Of a DNA stretch of 64,000 nucleotides, positions 1-7,191 are shown one piece after another; the stretch's first letter is position 1, and every line of letters begins with the position of its first letter. The DNA is taken from assembly GCF_034355335.1 (NCBI RefSeq), contig NZ_CP136422.1:1925001-1989000 (forward strand), read 5' to 3'. A program made the translations under genes and the position numbers. Origin of the DNA: Blautia coccoides. Lineage in GTDB: Bacteria; Bacillota; Clostridia; Lachnospirales; Lachnospiraceae. A model generated the notes under the pieces. That model was not told the origin of the DNA. It saw only the letters and a list, made by a program, of their open reading frames with translations, and searched no databases.

Positions 1-15
1 TTTGGAAAGTTCCAT
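1..15 (-). CDS. Start of a downstream gene, cut by the window edge
   Basis: Only five codons (MELSK) are visible. They begin at an ATG on the minus strand at 13-15, with a good GGGAGGG ribosome-binding site at 23-29, seven bases upstream. The gene follows the MttB-type methyltransferase in the same direction after a short gap. In methyltransferase operons this place is often taken by the partner corrinoid protein; that identity is inferred from context only. Confidence 0.45.
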
Positions 16-43
16 TCTTATTCCCTCCCTGTTTGACATAAGA

Positions 44-1462
44 TCACGAGTCAATTGCCATATCAAGATATTTTTCTTCAATATTCTGTTTTAGAAGCAG
101 TGTTTTTAAATCCCTGCGTATTTCTGCAGGTACTTCAGGTTTTTTATATGTTTCAAGAAGCCGGGTCATACGTTTTTCAATGTTTACGTCAAGCTGCCCG
201 CGGGGATCTGCAACAGCGCCTCTCACACTTACATTGGGGGCAAATAATTCTTTGCGGCAGTATTCCAGCGTGTGTTCTTCTATGAGATATTGACCGGCGT
301 GCCCTACTTCATGGATGAGGTCAATGGGGATCGTGTCTGCGTCTGCATGGATGTCCTTCATGTACCGGTCCGTAAAATCCAGAATCTCAAAATCGGTTAT
401 GAGCTTTTCATAAGATACGGCCAGATAGCTGTTTATGATTCCGGCGCTTTGTGTCATAATGTTGATCCCGCTTTCCTTGCAGGCCATACAGGTCATCATA
501 GATTCATAACCGGCCTGTACATTAAATGTCTTCGCATCGCTTAGCGAACCACCTGCCCGGCTTGGGAGTCCATAGAATTTTGCCATTTTCGCACAATACT
601 TATAGCTGAGTGCGCCTTCCGGGGAGCCGATAGCGATCGCGCCGGTTGCCATGTCAGCATTTGTGGACTGGGAGCCATAGATGACAGGGGTTCCCGGCTC
701 TGCCATCTGTGCCAATGCGATCGTGGCGAGAACCTCTGCATTGACAAGGGCGATCATACCTGCCAGTGTGACAGGGGCGGTAGTACCTGCCATTGCGGCG
801 GAGGCGATGATAACAGGCTGGTGGTATTTGGCCATGGTGAGTATGGTCTCTGTCATGGTTTTGTCCAGATACAGGGGCGTGTTTGTATTTGCAATGGTGC
901 ATACACGCGGTTTTTCTTTCAGCTCCTCTGCCGTGACTGCAAACCGGATACAGGCCATTTGAATCAGTGTTTCCATAGATTCATAATCTCCCGCAGCGGC
1001 GAAGATACATTTCTGTGTATGCAGCATACTGGCCAGGGCAAGAAGGGTTATGTAGGAGTCTGTGGGAATATCATCAGGCTGACAGGCTAGTCCACCGTTC
1101 AGACAATAAGACGGATTTCCCTCGAAAAGTTTTATCAGCTTGATAAAATCTGAGAACAGGGCATGTCTGGTCTGTCCATCTTTGTCCATAATGAAAGTGG
1201 CACCGCCGCATGGGCCGTTATAGCGCCTGTTTCCGCCAATCTGCATGTCATACCTGGAATCTGAAGCGTAGAGCGGAGCAACAGATGGTGCCTTTTTGAC
1301 CCAATCCATGATCTGTTCTTCTGTAAAATACGCCACATCTCCATCTGTCCTGATACCGTGGTTTTTCAGTATTTGGACAGCGTCGGGATGACAGAATTTC
1401 ATTCCTGTTTTCTGCAGGATCATCATGCTGGCTTCGTGAATCTTTTTTACATTGTCATTCAT
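44..1462 (-). CDS. MttB-family (trimethylamine/quaternary amine) methyltransferase, non-pyrrolysine type
   Basis: A 472-residue member of the MttB superfamily. These cytoplasmic enzymes move a methyl group from a methylated amine to a corrinoid protein. The reading frame is open from end to end with no in-frame amber codon, so it belongs to the large non-pyrrolysine branch, whose known members act on quaternary amines such as glycine betaine, proline betaine or carnitine. The substrate here cannot be told. An upstream in-frame extension of 41 codons exists, but the start at 1462 is preferred: AGGAGG lies at 1473-1478, and the extension would run through the TetR operator and a terminator hairpin. 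The gene lies downstream of a TetR regulator in the same direction, and an operator copy sits 25 bp before its start. A new gene begins 29 bp after its stop, probably in the same transcript. Confidence 0.85.
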   Translation of the reverse strand: MNDNVKKIHEASMMILQKTGMKFCHPDAVQILKNHGIRTDGDVAYFTEEQIMDWVKKAPSVAPLYASDSRYDMQIGGNRRYNGPCGGATFIMDKDGQTRHALFSDFIKLIKLFEGNPSYCLNGGLACQPDDIPTDSYITLLALASMLHTQKCIFAAAGDYESMETLIQMACIRFAVTAEELKEKPRVCTIANTNTPLYLDKTMTETILTMAKYHQPVIIASAAMAGTTAPVTLAGMIALVNAEVLATIALAQMAEPGTPVIYGSQSTNADMATGAIAIGSPEGALSYKYCAKMAKFYGLPSRAGGSLSDAKTFNVQAGYESMMTCMACKESGINIMTQSAGIINSYLAVSYEKLITDFEILDFTDRYMKDIHADADTIPIDLIHEVGHAGQYLIEEHTLEYCRKELFAPNVSVRGAVADPRGQLDVNIEKRMTRLLETYKKPEVPAEIRRDLKTLLLKQNIEEKYLDMAIDS

Positions 1463-1486
1463 TTGGAAAAAACCTCCTTTTCTTTT

Positions 1487-1502
1487 GGTGAACATGTTAA
1501 CC
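1487..1502. promoter_or_regulatory. TetR operator copy 1 (upstream of the MttB gene)
   Basis: GGTGAACATGTTAACC is a near-perfect 16-bp palindrome. Its only close relative in the window is GGTGAACATGTTTACC at 2525-2540, just downstream of the promoter of the neighbouring TetR gene. Fifteen of sixteen positions match, which supports one regulator acting on both genes. Confidence 0.7.
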
Positions 1503-1510
1503 TGTAGGGT

Positions 1511-1565
1511 AAAAAAAATTGGGCAGGATAAGAAATCCGGACAATCAGCTTTAGATTTCTTATCC
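1511..1565 (-). terminator. Terminator or attenuator between tetR and the MttB gene
   Basis: On the minus strand, a 12-bp perfect inverted repeat (GGATAAGAAATC / GATTTCTTATCC, 1554-1565 and 1526-1537, 16-nt loop) is followed by TGCCCAA and eight T. The U-tract starts slightly away from the stem but the form is that of an intrinsic terminator. It would end the tetR transcript or attenuate read-through into the methyltransferase gene. Confidence 0.6.
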
Positions 1566-1571
1566 GATTCC

Positions 1572-1645
1572 GGGCAGATGTTCAATATCTGCCGTATGTT
1601 TCATTTCTGGGCAGATGTTCAATATCCGCCTTATGTTCCGTCCAT
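1572..1645. repeat. Two tandem copies of a 37-bp repeat
   Basis: Copies start at 1572 and 1609. Each opens with GGGCAGATGTTCAATAT and the first holds the inverted repeat GGCAGAT-N7-ATCTGCC; the second copy has one change in the right arm. They lie between the tetR stop and the terminator hairpin. The role is unknown. Confidence 0.65.
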
Positions 1646-1662
1646 GACAGAACACAGACCAT

Positions 1663-2310
1663 TCATATGAGATACATGCGGATGTTTTTTTCAATCAGAG
1701 CATTGCAGTGGGCAACAGCTTTTTTGTAAGTGTCAGGGTCTTTTGGAGTGTTGATGTATTCACTTAAAAGTCCCCTGGCGATCAGGCAGTTGATCTGACT
1801 TACATATTCCGCATCATCATAGCTGAGCCGTCCTTCTGCAGCAGCACGGCGAAACCAGATGTAATCTCTGTCTTCAATACATCCACTAAAAATGGAGCAG
1901 TAAAACATTGCAGTATTGCTTCCTTCCACAAAGACAGGGTACATTTTAAGATATTCCTGCAGTATGGATTCCAGGTCGTTGCGTATGTTGCCCCAAAACA
2001 AATTTAAAAATATGTAGGGGTGCATAAAAGCATATTTGTTAAAAAGTCTCCAGGCATTTATCTCTGCTTCGATGATATCGTCTGCATTTTTTAGATTTTC
2101 CTCCAATTCTTCGATGTAAGGCTGGAGAAACCTTACGGAGGCCAGTGCCAGTAAATAGTCCAGGCTTTCAAAGTGTTTGTATAAGGCGGCGGGCGAACAG
2201 CCGACCCGCTTTGACAAATCACGTACACGGATATTTTCTGCGCCTTTTTCCAGGATCATATTATAAGCTGTTTCAATCAGCATTTTTTTGGTGTTATTTT
2301 CCGGATTCAT
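1663..2310 (-). CDS. TetR/AcrR-family transcriptional regulator
   Basis: A 215-residue one-component regulator. Residues 7-55 form the typical TetR helix-turn-helix (ILEKGAENIRVRDLSKRVGCSPAALYKHF), followed by an all-helical ligand-binding and dimerisation part with no recognisable ligand signature. It is transcribed from a consensus promoter at 2551-2579. A 16-bp palindrome lies just after the predicted transcription start, and the same palindrome recurs before the downstream MttB-type gene. This fits autoregulation plus control of the methyltransferase. The inducer is unknown, although a methylated amine would fit the neighbour. The long leader contains three 42-bp tandem repeats. Confidence 0.85.
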   Translation of the reverse strand: MNPENNTKKMLIETAYNMILEKGAENIRVRDLSKRVGCSPAALYKHFESLDYLLALASVRFLQPYIEELEENLKNADDIIEAEINAWRLFNKYAFMHPYIFLNLFWGNIRNDLESILQEYLKMYPVFVEGSNTAMFYCSIFSGCIEDRDYIWFRRAAAEGRLSYDDAEYVSQINCLIARGLLSEYINTPKDPDTYKKAVAHCNALIEKNIRMYLI

Positions 2311-2340
2311 TTTTTACCTTCTATATTATGATTATTATGG

Positions 2341-2485
2341 ATACAACAGTTCAGTATTCTCTCAGAAATTCTTATTTTATAAATACAGCAGTTCAGTATT
2401 CTCTCAGAAATTCTTATTTTATAAATACAGCAGTTCAGCATCCCCTCAGAGATTCTTATTTTATGGATACAGCAGTTTAGTACCC
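2341..2485. repeat. 42-bp tandem repeats in the tetR leader
   Basis: Three full units start at 2341, 2383 and 2425, and a partial fourth at 2467. The unit begins ATACAGCAGTTCAGTATTCT and ends in TTATTTTATAA. The period is exactly 42 bp. The first two units are nearly identical and the third has drifted. The array lies between the tetR promoter/operator and the tetR start codon, so it would be transcribed as untranslated leader. It is too short and has no spacers, so it is not CRISPR. Confidence 0.85.
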
Positions 2486-2524
2486 CTGCAGCTATAGGTA
2501 AAATTCATGTGAACCGCCCACGGC

Positions 2525-2540
2525 GGTGAACATGTTTACC
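2525..2540. promoter_or_regulatory. TetR operator copy 2 (autoregulatory)
   Basis: GGTGAACATGTTTACC, palindromic around CATG. It sits about 11 bp downstream of the -10 box of the tetR promoter on the minus strand, where a bound repressor would block transcription. It matches the copy at 1487-1502 at 15 of 16 positions. Confidence 0.7.
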
Positions 2541-2550
2541 ATATAGCTGA

Positions 2551-2579
2551 ATCATAATCTATATTTAAGATTTTGTCAA
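2551..2579 (-). promoter_or_regulatory. Sigma-A promoter of tetR
   Basis: On the minus strand, TTGACA (2574-2579), a 17-bp spacer and TATGAT (2551-2556): a near-consensus vegetative promoter, directly followed by the TetR operator. Confidence 0.8.
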
Positions 2580-2594
2580 GACATAACTGTATTT

Positions 2595-3458
2595 TCAGCG
2601 TGTAAATATATCACGTTTCGGGGGAGTAGGGGATACATAACTGTCCAGTGTCAAATACTGTCTGGCATACTGTTTTGGTGATATGCCAACCGTTTTTGTG
2701 AAGGTATGTATAAAATGATTGTTACTGTTAAATCCGGCACGCTCGCCGGCCAGCATAACAGAAAAGCCCTGCCGCAGATATGATTTTGCCAGGGTAAGAC
2801 GTCTTTTGATGATATAATCTGTGATAGTCATCCCAGTCAGATCCTTAAAGCGATGACTTAAATAATATTTGCTCACATAGAAATTCTGAGCGAGGCAGTC
2901 CAGACTTATTTTTTCAGTTATGTGCTCATTTATATAGTCGATAACAGGATAATAAGCAGATAGCTGCTCCTCACTGGGTACCTGCGAGAGCAGCGGTGTA
3001 TCATAGAGAAAGTTGATGTAGACCAATACCTCGGCCAGCAGGGTCTTTGCAAAAATGTCTTTGCCAAAGGCAGAACAGTCTGAGGCAAGATAATATTCTA
3101 TCTTGTTGATCAGCTTCAGCAAATGGTCTATCTGGTCAATGTTAAGTTTGTTCATGTGATTGAACCGGTTGTGGTTTCTGAAACATTTCAGCAGATCAAA
3201 TTCTTCTGTGGAGATTCCTTCCACTTCCTCCTGATAAAAACGAATGGAATAATACTGGTAAATAGAACGGGGTTTCGGCACACTTCTGTGCAGGTCACTG
3301 CTGTTCAAAATAAAGATGCTGCCTCTGGAAATGGGGTATATCTTGTCGCGGATATAGAAATTTTCGCCTTCGGACATGATGAGCAGTATTTCCATCTGGT
3401 CATGAAAGTGAAATGGACTTTCCTGCCAGATTTCTTTTGTAAAAAAGCGTATCTCCAT
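2595..3458 (-). CDS. AraC-family regulator with N-terminal cupin sensor
   Basis: A 287-residue regulator. The N-terminal part (about residues 10-80, with PFHFHDQMEILL) is the cupin-type sensing domain usual in AraC proteins that respond to small metabolites. The C-terminal 100 residues hold the double helix-turn-helix (ISLDCLAQNFYVSKYYLSHRFK and the FNSNNHFIHTFTKTVGISPKQY signature). The gene is divergent from the peptide-type ABC/lyase operon that starts at 3845 and has its own consensus promoter. The operon's promoter has a good -10 but a poor -35, as expected where an activator such as this protein is needed. The ligand is inferred to be the operon's substrate. Confidence 0.88.
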   Translation of the reverse strand: MEIRFFTKEIWQESPFHFHDQMEILLIMSEGENFYIRDKIYPISRGSIFILNSSDLHRSVPKPRSIYQYYSIRFYQEEVEGISTEEFDLLKCFRNHNRFNHMNKLNIDQIDHLLKLINKIEYYLASDCSAFGKDIFAKTLLAEVLVYINFLYDTPLLSQVPSEEQLSAYYPVIDYINEHITEKISLDCLAQNFYVSKYYLSHRFKDLTGMTITDYIIKRRLTLAKSYLRQGFSVMLAGERAGFNSNNHFIHTFTKTVGISPKQYARQYLTLDSYVSPTPPKRDIFTR

Positions 3459-3504
3459 ATCTGTTTTCCCCCTCTTTCTCTGTATTGCACATTACTTTTT
3501 GAAA

Positions 3505-3533
3505 AGTATATCCCAGGCCGTTTCTTTTGTCAA
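3505..3533 (-). promoter_or_regulatory. Sigma-A promoter of the AraC gene
   Basis: On the minus strand, TTGACA (3528-3533), a 17-bp spacer and TATACT (3505-3510). It lies 47-75 bp upstream of the AraC start codon. Confidence 0.8.
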
Positions 3534-3564
3534 TAGATGTCAAAATAAGTAAAAATGGTAAATA

Positions 3565-3579
3565 ATTCCACAATGGAAT
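3565..3579. promoter_or_regulatory. Inverted repeat in the divergent intergenic region
   Basis: ATTCCA-CAA-TGGAAT, a perfect 6-bp dyad, lies between the AraC promoter and the operon promoter. It is a possible operator. The rest of the 3459-3844 gap is AT-rich and shows nothing else beyond the two promoters. Confidence 0.4.
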
Positions 3580-3770
3580 CGCAAAATAACACATATTTAT
3601 CACAAAAAAAAGCAAGATTCAGGAACCGCGAAAAATCAAAAAGGGGAAAGCGGTACGAATTTCTGCGGGGAAAATAAGGTTTTCGGGATTCCTGTCATCT
3701 ATATGGAAAAACAGCAAATTTAATGTCTTAACAAAGCAAGTTAAAAGAACATTTAAACAAAACGATTAGG

Positions 3771-3776
3771 TATAAT
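3771..3776 (+). promoter_or_regulatory. Probable -10 box of the ABC/lyase operon
   Basis: A perfect TATAAT stands 68 bp before the first gene, but no -35 hexamer is found at 16-18 bp (AACATT is the best). This is the usual look of an activator-dependent promoter and fits the divergent AraC gene. Confidence 0.5.
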
Positions 3777-3844
3777 TGAAAACAGTTAATAGAAATTTAA
3801 TACAACAATTTAATATTTACTGATTTTTCCCAGGAGGTGTGATT

Positions 3845-4825
3845 TTGGAAAAACTATTGGAAGTGAATGATCTGAGAACCTATTTTTTTACTCCGGATAA
3901 GACAATACCGGCAGTAGACGGGGTGAGTTTTCATATCAACAAAGGCGAGACGCTGTGCATAGTCGGGGAATCGGGAAGCGGCAAAAGTGTGACCTCTCTG
4001 TCAGTCATGCAGCTTGTGCCCACGCCTCCCGGTAAATATGTGAGCGGCCAGATACTGTTTGAGGGGGAGGATATTCTGAAAAAAACGGAGAGTGAAATGT
4101 GCGCCATAAGAGGCAATGTCATCTCCATGATATACCAAGAACCCATGACTTCGTTAAATCCGGTCTTCTCCATTGGACATCAATTAATGGAAACACTGCA
4201 GATCCATCAGAAACTGAATAAAAAGGAGGCTGGAAAAAAGGCAGTCCACATGCTGAAGCTGGTAGGAATCTCAGACCCGGAGTCGCGTATGAGGGAATAC
4301 CCTCATCAATTATCCGGTGGTATGAGACAGAGGGTCATGATCGCCATGGGACTGAGCTGTGAACCTAAACTGCTGATCGCGGATGAACCTACCACAGCGC
4401 TGGATGTGACCATACAGGCGCAGATACTGGATCTGATGAAAAAGTTGAAACAAGAGTTGGATATGACCATACTCTTTATCACTCATGACCTGGGCGTAGT
4501 GGCTGAGATGGCACAGCGGGTGATCGTGATGTACGGGGGAAGAGTTGTGGAGGAGGCAGAGGTAAAGGAAATATTTAAACACCCCAGACATCCCTATACC
4601 CTTGGCCTGTTAAAGTGCATTCCCAGAATGGACAGTAGACAGAAACTGGAAGTGATCAAAGGTATGGTGCCGTCACCGGACCAGTTTGCCAAGGGATGCC
4701 GTTTCCATCCCAGATGTCCCTATGCAAAGGAATTATGCTCCCGCGAAGAACCTCCCCAGCAGATGATCGGGACCACAAGGGTAACATGTCATTTTCCGCT
4801 GCACACAGATAAGGAGGGAGCGTGA
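3845..4825 (+). CDS. Oligopeptide-type ABC transporter ATP-binding protein (DppD/OppD-like)
   Basis: A 326-residue ATPase that powers import together with its partner ATPase, two permeases and a lipoprotein further down the operon. Visible motifs are Walker A GESGSGKS (residues 41-48), the ABC signature LSGGMRQRV, Walker B LLIADEP, and the C-terminal cysteine motif CRFHPRCPYAKELC typical of the peptide/nickel subfamily. The start is taken as TTG at 3845, seven bases after AGGAGG (3832-3837). A GTG at 3839 is in frame but overlaps that ribosome-binding site too closely. The gene abuts the next ATPase. The family covers peptides, nickel, opines and other small amines, so the name does not fix the substrate. 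Confidence 0.9.
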   Translation: MEKLLEVNDLRTYFFTPDKTIPAVDGVSFHINKGETLCIVGESGSGKSVTSLSVMQLVPTPPGKYVSGQILFEGEDILKKTESEMCAIRGNVISMIYQEPMTSLNPVFSIGHQLMETLQIHQKLNKKEAGKKAVHMLKLVGISDPESRMREYPHQLSGGMRQRVMIAMGLSCEPKLLIADEPTTALDVTIQAQILDLMKKLKQELDMTILFITHDLGVVAEMAQRVIVMYGGRVVEEAEVKEIFKHPRHPYTLGLLKCIPRMDSRQKLEVIKGMVPSPDQFAKGCRFHPRCPYAKELCSREEPPQQMIGTTRVTCHFPLHTDKEGA

Positions 4826-5800
4826 ATGGGAGAACGTGATAAAAATACACCCCTGCTGGAAGTAAAAAATCTGGGGAAAGATTTTGTCAGTAAGGGGAGT
4901 AAAGGAAAAAAGACCGTACATGCTCTTAATGGGATCTCTTTCACGGTTTACAGGGGGGAAACCTTTGGGCTTGTGGGAGAGAGCGGATGCGGCAAGACCA
5001 CTGCAGGCAGAGTCATCAACTGTCTGACAAAACCTACCCAGGGCCAGGTGTTATTTGAGGGGAAGGATTTGTTTCAGATGTCAAAAGCGGAGATGAAAAA
5101 GGTAAGAAGAGAAATACAGATGATATTTCAGGATCCCTTTGCATCCCTGGATCCCAGAATGACCATCGGACAGATCATTGAGGAACCTCTTATTATCCAC
5201 CGTATGGGCACCAGAGCGGAGCGCAGGGAAAAAGTAAAGCAGATGCTGGAGCGTGTTGGACTGCAGCCCGATTATTATAACCGCTATCCCCACGAGTTCT
5301 CCGGTGGTCAGAGACAGAGGATCGGGATTGCCAGAGCACTGATCTTGAATCCGAAACTGATCATATGCGACGAACCGGTATCGGCGCTGGACGTCTCTGT
5401 ACAGTCCCAGATCCTCAATCTTTTGGATGAACTGCAGAAAGAACTGGGGCTGACCTATATCTTCATTGCTCACGGATTAAGTGTTGTAAAACATATTTCA
5501 GACAGGGTAGGGGTTATGTATCTGGGTAAAATGGCGGAGGTTGTGAACGCGGAACAACTGTTTGAAAATCCTGCCCATCCCTACACACAGGCTCTTTTGT
5601 CGGCAAATCCCATACCGGATCCGGATTATGAAAAGCAGAGGATCATACTGGAGGGGGATATCCCTTCCGCGTCCAACCTGCCGTCTGGATGTGCCTTTCA
5701 CACCAGATGCAGATACTGCAGACAGATTTGCAGGGAACAAGAACCGCCGTATCGGCAGATAGGAGACAGGATCGTGGCATGTCACTTTCCACTGGAATAG
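4826..5800 (+). CDS. Oligopeptide-type ABC transporter ATP-binding protein (DppF/OppF-like)
   Basis: The 324-residue second ATPase of the importer. Walker A GESGCGKTT is near residue 50, the signature is FSGGQRQRIGIARAL, Walker B is LIICDEP, and the Cys-containing tail CAFHTRCRYCRQIC is present. The H-loop histidine is kept, but the usual IAHDLSVV reads IAHGLSVV, an Asp to Gly change. The ATG follows directly on the stop of the previous gene, and AAGGAGGGAG lies upstream. The lyase genes that follow without a gap suggest the imported molecule is degraded by them. Confidence 0.9.
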   Translation: MGERDKNTPLLEVKNLGKDFVSKGSKGKKTVHALNGISFTVYRGETFGLVGESGCGKTTAGRVINCLTKPTQGQVLFEGKDLFQMSKAEMKKVRREIQMIFQDPFASLDPRMTIGQIIEEPLIIHRMGTRAERREKVKQMLERVGLQPDYYNRYPHEFSGGQRQRIGIARALILNPKLIICDEPVSALDVSVQSQILNLLDELQKELGLTYIFIAHGLSVVKHISDRVGVMYLGKMAEVVNAEQLFENPAHPYTQALLSANPIPDPDYEKQRIILEGDIPSASNLPSGCAFHTRCRYCRQICREQEPPYRQIGDRIVACHFPLE

Positions 5801-7183
5801 ATGAGAGAGAAAACGGGAATTGAGAGACTGGTTACATTTCTTTTTGACAATGAAGATGCTCTGCGGTCTGTGGAGGCAGAACAGGCAGCCAGAATGTGCA
5901 TTTTGGATGAGATCGGGTGCGGCATTTACGGCAGCCGGACGCAGGATGGGCAGAGAATTATCAAAGCTGCTGCAGACCTTGGAAGCTGCGGTGAGATTCC
6001 TGTATGGGGCACCGGCCACTTGTTTGCTGAGGATACGGCCGCCATGGTAAACGGTGCGCTGTGCCATATCAGGGAACTGGATGATGTCCACTATGCCATT
6101 TTACATACAGGAGCCGTATGCGTGCCGTCAGCCCTGGCCGCAGCACAGCGCTGTGATTCTTCATGGGGGCAGTTGCTGTGGGCAGTCACCGCAGGGGTAG
6201 AGGCAGCGGTGAGAATTGCGGAGGGTATGGACTTTCTAGATCACAGGGAAAGAGGCTGGCACGGAACGGCTACCTGCGGAGTGTTTGGCGCTGCCGCTGC
6301 TGCTGGAGTGCTGATGGGACTGGATAAGCAGCAGATGATTAACGCTCTGGGAATCGCAGGAAGCAGAACAGGCGGAAGCTGGGCCTTTGCCGCGGACGGA
6401 GCTATGACAAAACGAATCCATCCCGGACAGGCAGCCAGGGACGGCATATGGAGCGCATATCTGGCAGAGAACGGAGTTACAGGACCGCATTATATACTGG
6501 AAGCAGAGGATGGGGGCATCTACCGCATGATGAGTAAGGCGTATTGCCTGGAGGTTCTGGATGAGGTGAAAGAAAAAGCCGCCATAGAGGAGGTGGAGTA
6601 CAAATGGTTTGCATCCTGCAAATCCGTACATTCCCCCTACTCTGCAGCTTATGAGATTTTTAAACGCCATGGATTTAGAGAACCTTCGGATATTGTAGCA
6701 GTACAGGCAGAGGTGAATCAATCAGCCATAGAGATGGCAGGAGGGATCTACCGGCAGGATTCTATTGTATCCGCACAGATCAGCATTCCCTACGGTGTGG
6801 CGCTTGGTTTGATGGGCTGCGGGGGGCAGGCATCAGATTATACGGAAGAACGTCTCAGGGATGAGAAGATCCTTGCCATTGCTAAAAAGGTCAGGGTGAC
6901 GGAAAGCGGGGACATGAACCGCCTGAGAAGAGATGAAAAGCGCAGTGCCGCTAAGGTCACAGTTCAATGGAAGGATGGAAGTATGGATACGGAAACTGTG
7001 ACAGCTCCAAAGGGATCCATGTTCAATCCTTTGTCAAAAGAGGATATTACCGGAAAATTTATGGATCTGACCAGCGGCATAGTGGGAGAGAAAACATCCC
7101 GGGAAATAGCGGATGTGGTTCTTAAAAGTAGTGCCTTTGAAAATATCCGGGAGATCACAGAAATTTTAAAAAGGAAGTATTAG
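5801..7183 (+). CDS. MmgE/PrpD-family protein (possible epimerase or dehydratase)
   Basis: A 460-residue cytoplasmic member of the MmgE/PrpD family, of the usual length. Known members are 2-methylcitrate dehydratase, cis-aconitate decarboxylase and the iminodisuccinate epimerase of Agrobacterium. Landmarks are the HIRELDDVHYAILHTGAV region near residue 90 and HGTATCGVFGAAAAAG near residue 155. It starts right at the stop of the ATPase gene with no clear ribosome-binding site, so translation is probably coupled. The next gene is an argininosuccinate-lyase-like C-N lyase. An MmgE/PrpD epimerase beside a lyase of that superfamily is the arrangement known for iminodisuccinate breakdown, which makes an epimerase role likelier than methylcitrate dehydration. 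This is inference. Confidence 0.82.
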   Translation: MREKTGIERLVTFLFDNEDALRSVEAEQAARMCILDEIGCGIYGSRTQDGQRIIKAAADLGSCGEIPVWGTGHLFAEDTAAMVNGALCHIRELDDVHYAILHTGAVCVPSALAAAQRCDSSWGQLLWAVTAGVEAAVRIAEGMDFLDHRERGWHGTATCGVFGAAAAAGVLMGLDKQQMINALGIAGSRTGGSWAFAADGAMTKRIHPGQAARDGIWSAYLAENGVTGPHYILEAEDGGIYRMMSKAYCLEVLDEVKEKAAIEEVEYKWFASCKSVHSPYSAAYEIFKRHGFREPSDIVAVQAEVNQSAIEMAGGIYRQDSIVSAQISIPYGVALGLMGCGGQASDYTEERLRDEKILAIAKKVRVTESGDMNRLRRDEKRSAAKVTVQWKDGSMDTETVTAPKGSMFNPLSKEDITGKFMDLTSGIVGEKTSREIADVVLKSSAFENIREITEILKRKY

Positions 7184-7191
7184 GAGGAAAA

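Noticed and set aside
44..1462. Pyrrolysine-containing MttB
   Set aside because: No in-frame TAG occurs within the gene, so amber decoding is not needed.
1463..1585. 41-residue N-terminal extension of the MttB-type protein
   Set aside because: It crosses the TetR operator and the terminator hairpin, and a strong AGGAGG site marks the start at 1462.
2341..2485. CRISPR array
   Set aside because: The 42-bp units are directly adjacent with no unique spacers, and no cas genes are near.
2145..2497. Short plus-strand frames over the 42-bp repeats encoding repeated peptides
   Set aside because: They are open only because 42 is a multiple of three, they lack ribosome-binding sites, and one overlaps tetR in antisense.
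5801..7183. 2-methylcitrate dehydratase (prpD)
   Set aside because: No methylcitrate synthase or lyase genes are present, and the neighbours are a C-N lyase and an importer.
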